Assembly (NCBI GenBank): GCA_020053735.1
Contig: JAGVMP010000009.1
Coordinates: 124,001-188,000 of the forward strand
Reading direction: 5' to 3'
Length of the DNA: 64,000 nucleotides
Origin: Pseudomonadota bacterium
Lineage (GTDB): Bacteria > Pseudomonadota > Gammaproteobacteria > Burkholderiales > Methylophilaceae
Shown here in pieces: positions 29,494 to 37,463 of this stretch. The position numbers and the translations under genes are program-made. The notes beneath the pieces are model-generated. The model searched no databases. It was not told where the DNA came from and was given only the letters and a program-made list of their open reading frames with translations. The first letter of the stretch is position 1; each line of letters begins with the position of its first letter.

Positions 29494-30612
29494 TTGGCTA
29501 AAACACTTATTATTGCTGCCACCTCAGCGCGGGGTTATGTGCAGGCTGCAGTCGCTTGTGGCTATGCGGTCATCGTGCTAGATGCGTTTATTGATGAAGA
29601 AACCAGGGCGATTGCTAAGCAGACATTTAAATTAAAATTTGATGATTTTGCGTTAGACGCGGTGCATTTTAAACAGATTTTTTCGAGCATTAATTTAGCT
29701 GAAGTGGGTGGCTTTTTGTATGGTAGTTTGTTTGATGACTGCCCAGATGTTCTGGATTGGGTGGCAAAACGGGTGCCAGTCATTGGGAATTCGGCTGATA
29801 TGTTCAAGCAAACCAAGGATTTCAGTTTTTTTGCCTTGTTGGATAGTTTGAATATCGCACACCCTGAAGTGCAGCTCGACTTCCCAGACGATCCTGAACG
29901 TTGGCTTAGCAAACAAATCGGCGGCTGTGGTGGTATGCACATTCAGTCGGCTGGTTTAAAGCTTAAGTCAGATTTTGATAAAACCTATTTGCAACAAGCT
30001 TACTTTCAGGAAAAGTGGGCCGGCACGCCAACCTCTATGCTGTTTGTGGCAGATGGCAACACTGCGCATCTGATTGGCTTTAATCAGCAATTGGTTGCAC
30101 CTAGCAAAAGCTTGCCATATCGTTTTGCTGGCGCTGTCGGCAACGTCGCCCTGCAGCCCAATATCCATAAGGAGTTTGAGCATGCTGCACAGAAGCTCAC
30201 TAGCGCACTGCATTTGTGCGGTATCTGTAGCTTAGACGCGATTATTGATGGTGAAGATGTATGGGTGTTAGAGCTGAATCCACGCCTAAGCGCCACATTT
30301 AACCTGTATGAAAATTTACTGCCATTGCATTTACAAGGCTGTGCAGGTCATTTGCCAAACATGTCGGTTAAAACGAATATCTCACATGCACAATTGATTT
30401 TGTATGCAGAAGTAGTATTGGGTATTCCTAAAAACTTTGCTTGGCCGATCTGGGCGGTAGATATACCAACAGTTGAAAGTGATACATCTGGTGTTAAAAT
30501 TGACCAACATATGCCAATCTGCAGTGTCTTAGCTAGCGCAGAATCAGCAGAGCTGGCGCAAACTTTACTGCTGCTGCGTGCAGAAAAATTAACAGAAATG
30601 CTGAATAAATAA
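29494..30612 (+). CDS. ATP-grasp domain protein of the H4MPT cluster (TTG start)
   Basis: ATP-grasp C-terminal ICSLDAIIDGEDVWVLELNPRLSATFNLYE; lies between mtdB and mch. Confidence 0.8.
   Translation: MAKTLIIAATSARGYVQAAVACGYAVIVLDAFIDEETRAIAKQTFKLKFDDFALDAVHFKQIFSSINLAEVGGFLYGSLFDDCPDVLDWVAKRVPVIGNSADMFKQTKDFSFFALLDSLNIAHPEVQLDFPDDPERWLSKQIGGCGGMHIQSAGLKLKSDFDKTYLQQAYFQEKWAGTPTSMLFVADGNTAHLIGFNQQLVAPSKSLPYRFAGAVGNVALQPNIHKEFEHAAQKLTSALHLCGICSLDAIIDGEDVWVLELNPRLSATFNLYENLLPLHLQGCAGHLPNMSVKTNISHAQLILYAEVVLGIPKNFAWPIWAVDIPTVESDTSGVKIDQHMPICSVLASAESAELAQTLLLLRAEKLTEMLNK
30148..30173 (+). repeat. Palindromic repeat family, short form, in frame in ATP-grasp gene
   Basis: gccctgcagcccaatatccataagga; peptide ALQPNIHK. 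Confidence 0.8.
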
Positions 30613-30618
30613 TGCAAA

Positions 30619-31575
30619 ATGATTGAAAATAACTTAAATGCGAGTGCTCTGCAGCCCAGTATCCATAAGGCCTGCAGGCCGTTGCTTAAAAGCTTAATTG
30701 CACAAGCGAGCGCTTTAGGTATTAATGTATCGCAACACGCAAGCGGCGCCACGATTGTTGATGCTGGCATTGATGTTGCTGGCAGTGCAGAAGCGGGGCG
30801 CATCATTGCAGAAATCTGTATGGGCGGCTTGGGTGAGGTGCACTTAGTAGATAAAAATGTCACAGTGAAATCTCAAAAGCCAGTGTTAGCTTGCCTTGGT
30901 AGCCAGTATGCAGGCTGGAGTTTGAGTCACGAAAAGTTTTTTTCGTTAGGCAGCGGCCCAGCCAGAAGTTTGGCGCAGCGAGAAGATTTGTTTAATGAAC
31001 TTAATTACCAAGATAACGCAGATTTTTCTGTGCTCATTCTGGAAACCAGCAAAATCCCACCGGCAGAAATCATTGAAAAAGTGGCACGCGACACCAAAGT
31101 TAAGGCCGAAAATTTAACTTTTATTTTAACACCTACCACTAGCTTCGCTGGCGCAACACAAATAGCGGCGAGGGTGTTGGAGGTGGCGCTGCACAAGGCA
31201 CATACGCTACATTTTCCGCTAGTGCAGATTGTGAGCGGATATGGTACCGCACCACTGCCGCCAGTTTGCAGTGATTTTTTAACCATGATGGGACGCACTA
31301 ATGATGCCATCCTGTTTGGTGGATTTGTGGAATTGCGGGTAAATTGTAGCGATGATGAAGCCACTAATCTTACGCAAGCGCTGCCTAGTAGTGCTTCCAA
31401 AGATTACGGTAAAACTTTTGCCGAGGTGTTTAAATCTTACAATATGGATTTTTACCTGATTGACCCGATGCTATTTTCGCCAGCTAAAGTAAAAGTGATT
31501 AATTTACAAACTGGCAATGCTTTTGAGGCGGGCGCTTTAAATGAAATGCTTTTAGAAAAATCTTTTAATAATTAA
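30619..31575 (+). CDS. mch: Methenyl-tetrahydromethanopterin cyclohydrolase
   Basis: GGLGEVHLV...PVLACLGSQYAGWSL...FILTPTTSFAGATQIAARVLEVALHKAHTLHF. Confidence 0.94.
   Translation: MIENNLNASALQPSIHKACRPLLKSLIAQASALGINVSQHASGATIVDAGIDVAGSAEAGRIIAEICMGGLGEVHLVDKNVTVKSQKPVLACLGSQYAGWSLSHEKFFSLGSGPARSLAQREDLFNELNYQDNADFSVLILETSKIPPAEIIEKVARDTKVKAENLTFILTPTTSFAGATQIAARVLEVALHKAHTLHFPLVQIVSGYGTAPLPPVCSDFLTMMGRTNDAILFGGFVELRVNCSDDEATNLTQALPSSASKDYGKTFAEVFKSYNMDFYLIDPMLFSPAKVKVINLQTGNAFEAGALNEMLLEKSFNN
30646..30680 (+). repeat. Palindromic repeat family, short form, in frame in mch
   Basis: gctctgcagcccagtatccataaggcctgcaggcc; peptide ALQPSIHKACR. Confidence 0.85.
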
Positions 31576-31620
31576 TATAAATCAATTAGTTAAAATATAT
31601 TATTAAAGTTAATTATTAAA

Positions 31621-32502
31621 ATGAAAGCTTCGGTTTCTAAGGTTGCAATTTTTACCGATGATGCAGGCTGGCACGGTGCGGAGTTGGGGAGAGCATTTGC
31701 ATCGCATGGAGTTGAGGCGATATTCGTCTCGCTACAAGATTGCGTTATAGATTTGTCGGCGGACTCTTCTAACAGCAAGCCTGTCATAAAAATCCCACAT
31801 TTTAACCAAATGCCAAAAGCTGTTTTTGTGCGCGGTATTGCGGGCGGCACGCTGCAACAAATCACTACACGTCTAAATATTTTGCATATGCTTAAAGCAC
31901 TGAGAGTGCCAGTTTATAATGATGGCAAGGCGATTGAGCGCACAGTAGATAAGGCCATGACCAGTTTTTTGCTATATCAAAACGGTGTTGCAACGCCTGA
32001 AACTTGGGTCTGTGAATCGCGCCAACAAGCGCATGAGATTATTTCTAAGCATGCCCGATTAGTGATTAAGCCTTTATTCGGCTCGCAAGGGCAGGGCGTG
32101 CGTTTAGTGGATAATAAAAAATTACCACTGCCAATGGATGCGCATGTAGATGGCGTATTTTATTTGCAGCAATTTGTAGAGGCTACGCACGATTACCGCG
32201 TGTTTATCGTGAACAATGAAGTGGTTGCTGCCATGCAACGCACGGGCGAAACATGGTTACACAATGTGGCACAAGGTGCGCGATGCAAAGAAATAGATGA
32301 CAAAGACGTCTTAGATATTGCTTTGCAGGCTGCATCGGCACTTGATATTGCCTACTGTGGTGTAGATGTTATTCGCGACAAAGCAGGAAAGTGCTGGGTG
32401 CTGGAGGTCAACAGCATCCCAGCTTGGCGTGGCCTGCAAGAAGTTGCGCAAGCCAATATTGCGCAAGTGTTGGTGAATGATTTTTTAAGCCAGATTGAAT
32501 GA
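31621..32502 (+). CDS. RimK-type ATP-grasp ligase of the H4MPT cluster
   Basis: KAMTSFLLYQNGVATPETWV...VIKPLFGSQGQGVRLV...YCGVDVIRDKAGKCWVLEVNSIPAWRGL. Confidence 0.85.
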   Translation: MKASVSKVAIFTDDAGWHGAELGRAFASHGVEAIFVSLQDCVIDLSADSSNSKPVIKIPHFNQMPKAVFVRGIAGGTLQQITTRLNILHMLKALRVPVYNDGKAIERTVDKAMTSFLLYQNGVATPETWVCESRQQAHEIISKHARLVIKPLFGSQGQGVRLVDNKKLPLPMDAHVDGVFYLQQFVEATHDYRVFIVNNEVVAAMQRTGETWLHNVAQGARCKEIDDKDVLDIALQAASALDIAYCGVDVIRDKAGKCWVLEVNSIPAWRGLQEVAQANIAQVLVNDFLSQIE

Positions 32503-33338
32503 ACGAAGACATGACTAACATCATTTTAGCGCAAGCCTTCAAGGCCGCTTGCATGGCGGAGTTGGAGGCACTTAAGCCGGGCAATGTGCATATTTTTGCT
32601 GATGGCCACGGTATGACGGTGCAAGATTTTATCGCCAGCGCAGATGCGGTAAGTGAGGTGATTGCACAACCCAATTTGATGCTTGGCGAGCGCATTTTGC
32701 ACAGCGTAGAAGCTACCCAGAGCGCAGTAAAAATGAACACCAATCTAGGCATGATTTTGCTATGTGCACCGCTGATTCAAGCCAAATTGTATGTACAAGG
32801 CACTGGCCTGCAGTCCAATATCCATACGGTGCTTGACGGCACTAGTATTGAGGATTCTGAAGCTTGCTTTGCGGCGATTCGCCTAGCAAATCCTGCAGGT
32901 TTAGGTGCTGCAGATATGCACGATGTGCATCTTACCGCCGACTGCACGCTACTACAAGCTATGCAACAGGCCGCTAATCAAGACAGTGTTGCCCGCCAAT
33001 ATGCCAATAATTTTGCTGATGTGTTTGATGGTTTGGCTTATTACCAAAAAGCACTTACCAAATGGCAGCGCCCCGCGTGGGCGGCTACAGCACTGTATTT
33101 GCACTTTTTAAGTAGCTTTTTGGATAGCCATATCGTGCGCAAACAGGGAGAAACCATTGCCAAGTTGGTGCAAAACGAGGCGATAGAGCATGCGGCAGAA
33201 TTTAACAAAGCCTTTAACCCAAAAAATTACCAATCTGCCCTGATGGCGTTTGATGCAGCGCTCAAAAAGCGCGGACTAAATCCTGGCACCAGTGCTGATT
33301 TAACGGTGGCGAGTTTGTTTTTACACGCTATAGCTTAA
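32499..33338 (+). CDS. Triphosphoribosyl-dephospho-CoA synthase (CitG/MdcB)-like protein
   Basis: AFKAACMAELEALKPGNVH..., NTNLGMILLCAPL; overlaps the preceding RimK-like gene by 4 nt. Confidence 0.8.
   Translation: MNEDMTNIILAQAFKAACMAELEALKPGNVHIFADGHGMTVQDFIASADAVSEVIAQPNLMLGERILHSVEATQSAVKMNTNLGMILLCAPLIQAKLYVQGTGLQSNIHTVLDGTSIEDSEACFAAIRLANPAGLGAADMHDVHLTADCTLLQAMQQAANQDSVARQYANNFADVFDGLAYYQKALTKWQRPAWAATALYLHFLSSFLDSHIVRKQGETIAKLVQNEAIEHAAEFNKAFNPKNYQSALMAFDAALKKRGLNPGTSADLTVASLFLHAIA
32805..32829 (+). repeat. Palindromic repeat family, short form, in frame in CitG-like gene
   Basis: ggcctgcagtccaatatccatacgg; peptide GLQSNIHT. Confidence 0.8.
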
Positions 33339-33451
33339 GATTTTTGCACGCAATTATTTAAGCTTAAATGAAACCCACCTTTTTAAGATATAATATTTGG
33401 CTAGATTTTATACAAGACTGTTTATTTATTAGTATTTTTTAGGAGGAAACC

Positions 33452-34402
33452 ATGGCAAATTTATTAGACCAACTTAAAAGCATGACCACAATCGTAGCCG
33501 ATACGGGAGACGTTGAAGCGATTAAAAGCGTAAAGCCAGTCGATGCAACCACTAATCCATCATTGGTGTTAAAAGCCAGCACTTTGCCACAATACGCATC
33601 TTTAATTGAAACAGCGATTGCTTATGCAAAAGCACAAGGTGGCACAAAAGAGCAACAAATTGACAACGCTGCTGATAAGTTAGCCGTGCTGATTGGCGCA
33701 GAAATCACTAAAGTCGTGCCAGGCCGTATCTCAACAGAAGTGGATGCACGCTTATCTTTTAACTTGGATGCAATGGTGGCTAAAGGCCGCAAATTGATTG
33801 CGCTTTATGCAGAATCTGGCATAGGTAAAGACCGTGTGTTAATTAAATTAGCCTCAACTTGGGAAGGCATTAAAGCCGGCGAAATTTTAGAAAAAGAAGG
33901 CATTCAATGTAACTTAACATTGTTATTTGGTTTTGGCCAAGCACGTGCGTGTGCAGAAGCTGGCGTATTTTTAATTTCACCATTCGTTGGCCGTATTTTA
34001 GATTGGTACAAAGCTAAAACTGGCGAAACATATACACAAGAAACTGATCCAGGTGTTGTTTCTGTGCGTGCAATTTATGCGTATTACAAAGCACACGGCT
34101 ACAAAACTGTGGTGATGGGCGCTAGCTTCCGTAATGTAGGCGAGTTAATTGCCTTAGCAGGGTGCGATCGTTTAACCGTTTCACCAAACTTGCTGCAAGA
34201 TTTAGCTGCTACAGAAGGCACGCTAACACGTGTGTTAACGGATGGCGGTAAAACAGCTACTGCACCAGCTAAAATGACAGAAGCAGAGTTCCGCTTTGAG
34301 TTAAACCAAGACGCAATGGCCACTGAAAAATTAGCAGAAGGTATTCGCGGTTTTGTGGCTGACCAAATTAAACTTGAAGTGGCCCTAGCAGCGAAGCTGT
34401 AA
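33452..34402 (+). CDS. tal: Transaldolase
   Basis: [58 protein letters not shown]. Confidence 0.97.
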   Translation: MANLLDQLKSMTTIVADTGDVEAIKSVKPVDATTNPSLVLKASTLPQYASLIETAIAYAKAQGGTKEQQIDNAADKLAVLIGAEITKVVPGRISTEVDARLSFNLDAMVAKGRKLIALYAESGIGKDRVLIKLASTWEGIKAGEILEKEGIQCNLTLLFGFGQARACAEAGVFLISPFVGRILDWYKAKTGETYTQETDPGVVSVRAIYAYYKAHGYKTVVMGASFRNVGELIALAGCDRLTVSPNLLQDLAATEGTLTRVLTDGGKTATAPAKMTEAEFRFELNQDAMATEKLAEGIRGFVADQIKLEVALAAKL

Positions 34403-34464
34403 TTTAGGCACAAGTCTGCGAAGCTATAAGTTACAAATTAGTTTTCAAAGCTAGCAAAAGTGGT

Positions 34465-34532
34465 GTTAAACCGTAACCAAACTGTAATAATTACGGTTTA
34501 ACATTGACAATAGTCGGCTTGGCACTTAATAT
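34465..34532 (+). promoter_or_regulatory. Inverted repeat abutting a sigma70-like promoter upstream of hps
   Basis: GTTAAACCGTAA-N14-TTACGGTTTAAC, then TTGACA (34504-34509), 17-nt spacer, TAATAT (34527-34532). Confidence 0.6.
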
Positions 34533-34539
34533 GCAGGGC

Positions 34540-34585
34540 TTAGCTTCAATTGAGCTAAACGCCAATAGCAGCCTAGCTGCTGGCG
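34540..34585 (+). promoter_or_regulatory. Two hairpins in the putative hps leader
   Basis: TTAGCTtcaattgAGCTAA and CGCCAatAGCAGCctaGCTGCTGGCG. Confidence 0.5.
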
Positions 34586-34730
34586 ATATTAGCAAAAACG
34601 ATTTAGTTGTTAGCTAGTAGTAAAAAAATGTAATTATTCAATTAATTACAACAATTATTTGACCTAAAATATTAAGATTTTAGGTTTTAAATATTAATCT
34701 TAATAAAAATTTTTAATCGGAGAGTACACC

Positions 34731-35363
34731 ATGGCACAAACCCAAATGGCATTAGATTCATTAGATTTTGACGCAACAGTAGCTTTGGCTGCAACAGTTG
34801 CACCGCACGTTGACATCTTAGAAATCGGCACACCATGCATCAAGCACAACGGTATTAAAATGCTTGAAACATTGCGCGCTAAATTCCCAAACAACAAAAT
34901 CTTAGTTGACTTAAAAACAATGGACGCTGGCTTCTACGAAGCTGAGCCATTCTACAAAGCGGGTGCAGATATCTGTACAGTGTTAGGTTGTGCTGATATC
35001 GGTACAATCAAAGGCATTATCGATGTTGCTAACAAATACGGTAAAAAAGCTCAAGTTGACTTGATCAACGTTGCAGATAAAGAAGCGCGTACCCGTGAAG
35101 TGGCTAAATTAGGCGCACACATCATTGGCGTGCACACTGGTTTAGATCAACAAGCTGCTGGCCAAACACCATTTGCTGACTTAGCGATGGTTGCTGGTTT
35201 AGGCTTAGGTTTAGAAATCTCTGTTGCTGGTGGTGTTAAAGCTGCTACAGCTGCTCAAGTTCGTGACGCTGGCGCAACTATCATCGTAGCTGGTGCTGCG
35301 ATTTACGGTGCTGCTGATCCTGCTGCTTCTGCTGCTGAAATCACAAAAATCGCTCACGCTTAA
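34731..35363 (+). CDS. hps: 3-hexulose-6-phosphate synthase (RuMP pathway)
   Basis: ALDSLDFDATVALAATVAPHVDILEIGTPCIKHNGIKMLETLRAKFPNNKILVDLKTMDAGFYEAEPFYKAGADICTVLG. Confidence 0.97.
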   Translation: MAQTQMALDSLDFDATVALAATVAPHVDILEIGTPCIKHNGIKMLETLRAKFPNNKILVDLKTMDAGFYEAEPFYKAGADICTVLGCADIGTIKGIIDVANKYGKKAQVDLINVADKEARTREVAKLGAHIIGVHTGLDQQAAGQTPFADLAMVAGLGLGLEISVAGGVKAATAAQVRDAGATIIVAGAAIYGAADPAASAAEITKIAHA

Positions 35364-35419
35364 TTAAACTGTTTAATTAAACCCTGTATCAATAAGCAAT
35401 TATTGACATGAGCAATTTA

Positions 35420-35452
35420 AAATCCCGACCCAGCAATGCGTCGGGATTTTTC
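35420..35452 (+). terminator. Intrinsic terminator between hps and hpi
   Basis: aaATCCCGACccagcaatgcGTCGGGATttttt. Confidence 0.85.
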
Positions 35453-35474
35453 ATATAAATTTGAGGAAAATAAT

Positions 35475-36011
35475 ATGGATAATCAAAAACTTATTTTAGA
35501 TCGACTAACTACCATTTTGTCTGAAACTGACAAAAGTAACGCAGCTAAGCTGATGCAAATGGTTGACGCTGCTGGCCGCATATTCATTGGCGGTGCAGGT
35601 CGCTCATTATTGGTATCACGCTTTTTTGCTATGCGTTTAGTGCACTCTGGCTACAACGTCAGCATGATTGGCGAAATAGTGACTCCTGCTATTAAAGCTG
35701 GTGATTTATTGATATTAGTTTCAGGTTCTGGCGGTACAGAAACCTTATTGCCATTCGTGAAAAAAGCCAAATCTGTAGGCGCTAAATTGGCTGTAGTCTC
35801 AATGAAAAAATCGTCAGCAATGGCAGACGTGGCTGACTTGACTATTCAAGTAGGCAACGACGCTAGCTTCCCACTCACACAAGGTATGCCTATGGGCTCA
35901 CAATTTGAGCTTTCAACGCTGATTTATTTAGAAGCAATTATTGCGGACAATATTTTTGCTAAAGGTTTAACCGAAGAAGGTATGCGTGCGATTCACGCCA
36001 ATCTAGAATAA
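35475..36011 (+). CDS. hpi: 6-phospho-3-hexuloisomerase (RuMP pathway)
   Basis: SIS domain: RIFIGGAGRSLLVSRFFAMRLVHSGYNVSMIGEIVTPAIKAGDLLILVSGSGGTE; start at ATG 35475 after tgagga; the listed upstream start 35436 lies inside the terminator. Confidence 0.95.
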   Translation: MDNQKLILDRLTTILSETDKSNAAKLMQMVDAAGRIFIGGAGRSLLVSRFFAMRLVHSGYNVSMIGEIVTPAIKAGDLLILVSGSGGTETLLPFVKKAKSVGAKLAVVSMKKSSAMADVADLTIQVGNDASFPLTQGMPMGSQFELSTLIYLEAIIADNIFAKGLTEEGMRAIHANLE

Positions 36012-36037
36012 TACTTCTACTTGCAGCGGTGCATTAC

Positions 36038-36066
36038 AACGAGTGGCAGCGCCACTCGTTTTTTTT
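36038..36066 (+). terminator. Intrinsic terminator after hpi
   Basis: acGAGTGGCagcGCCACTCgtttttttt. Confidence 0.88.
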
Positions 36067-36173
36067 CGGCTGCCTGAATAGACTTGCACTTTTGTCTCGT
36101 CAAGTTGTCAAATTATTAGCTGCAAAACCATGATCCAGTTATTTGATGTGACTTTTCAAAAAGGAGAATAAAA

Positions 36174-36710
36174 ATGGCAGTGATTGACCGTGTACTCGTA
36201 GGAGAGGCGCTCGTTATTGAAGACCGTGCTGATGGTCACGGTCTAGATTTGCTTAATGTTGCGCATATTGATCTTGTGATGGGGCCGCGTGGTAGCCCTG
36301 CAGAGCAGGCGTTCTGTCGTGCGCTCACCGACCAGAAGGATGGTGCTAACGGCTTGCTGGCAATTACGGCACCGAATATGATGACCAAGCCAGCAACCGT
36401 GATGTTTAATAAAGTGACTATTAAAAATGGTAAGCAGGCTTTACAGATGTTTGGCCCGGCACAGCGTGGTGTATCAATGGCGGTGATGGATTGCGTCGCT
36501 GATGGAACGATTCCCAAAGATGAGGCAGATGATGTGTTTATCTGCGTAGGCGTGTTTATAGACCGCAAAGCGGACGATGACAGGCGTGTACAGGATTGGA
36601 ACTACAGAGCTACCAAGCAGGCCATTAAGAATGCCGTGGCGCGTGAGCCTAAAGTAGAGGATTTGCTTAAAAATTACAAAGACTCTACGCACCCATTTCA
36701 GGCTAAATGA
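36174..36710 (+). CDS. fae: Formaldehyde-activating enzyme (Fae) homologue
   Basis: VGEALV...[24 protein letters not shown]...[11 protein letters not shown]...[13 protein letters not shown]; preceded by aaaggaga. Confidence 0.88.
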   Translation: [178 protein letters not shown]

Positions 36711-36731
36711 GAATATTCGGCTGCTTTATGG

Positions 36732-37463
36732 TTATGCGAGTAAAGACAACTGTTGCGCAGTAATTTCGCCGCTATGCAGCGCACTGGCGACTAGCGCACC
36801 CGCCACCCCAAGCTGCTTTAATGCCAATAAATCCTCACTATTTCTTACACCACCAGCCGCAAAAAGATTAGTCGGTTTTTTACGTGCATGGTTAAGCTGC
36901 ATCAAAGTTTGTAAGCGTACGACATCTGGCCCCTTGTTACTGCCCACATGATTGAGCGTCATGCAAATGGTATCGTCTGGCCAATATAAGCCACTTGTAT
37001 GTAATTCTGCTGCACCAAGTTCAACGTTATCTAGCTTATCCAGCGATAGCACGTGCCTGCTCTCGTAGGCATCACTCACTGCCCGATAATCTTGCAAAGC
37101 GTGAACATTTTCACTGCCAAATACCACACGGATATTGGCTTGCGGCGCATATAAAATGCGCGCATTGACATTGCGCACACCGTTATCCACCCACCAAGTG
37201 ATTTGTGGGTACATGTCGCTGAGGAGCTCAATCTTCTCAAAATGGTTGCCAGTGTCTGAAATTGCATCAATATCCGCGATGTAGATGGTGCGAAATGGGT
37301 ATAATTTTAACAAGCCTTCTACAATACTAAAAACATCACTCGAGTCGCTTAAAATGGACTTGATAGGCTGGTAATTGGCGCGTTGTCCGTGCTTAGCATG
37401 CACGACGTGACATTCATCTAACGGGCCTTGTTTTAAATCGATAACGGGAATGACTTGCAACAT
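36732..37463 (-). CDS. HisA-like TIM-barrel protein of the H4MPT/methylofuran cluster
   Basis: VIPVIDLKQG...VVHAKHGQRANYQPIKS...TIYIADIDAISDTG...LFAAGGVRNSEDLLALKQLGVAGALVASALH. Confidence 0.85.
   Translation of the reverse strand: MLQVIPVIDLKQGPLDECHVVHAKHGQRANYQPIKSILSDSSDVFSIVEGLLKLYPFRTIYIADIDAISDTGNHFEKIELLSDMYPQITWWVDNGVRNVNARILYAPQANIRVVFGSENVHALQDYRAVSDAYESRHVLSLDKLDNVELGAAELHTSGLYWPDDTICMTLNHVGSNKGPDVVRLQTLMQLNHARKKPTNLFAAGGVRNSEDLLALKQLGVAGALVASALHSGEITAQQLSLLA

Noticed and set aside
35436-35474. Upstream start for hpi (MRRDFSYKFEEN...)
   Set aside because: Lies within the hps terminator hairpin; ATG 35475 has a proper RBS.
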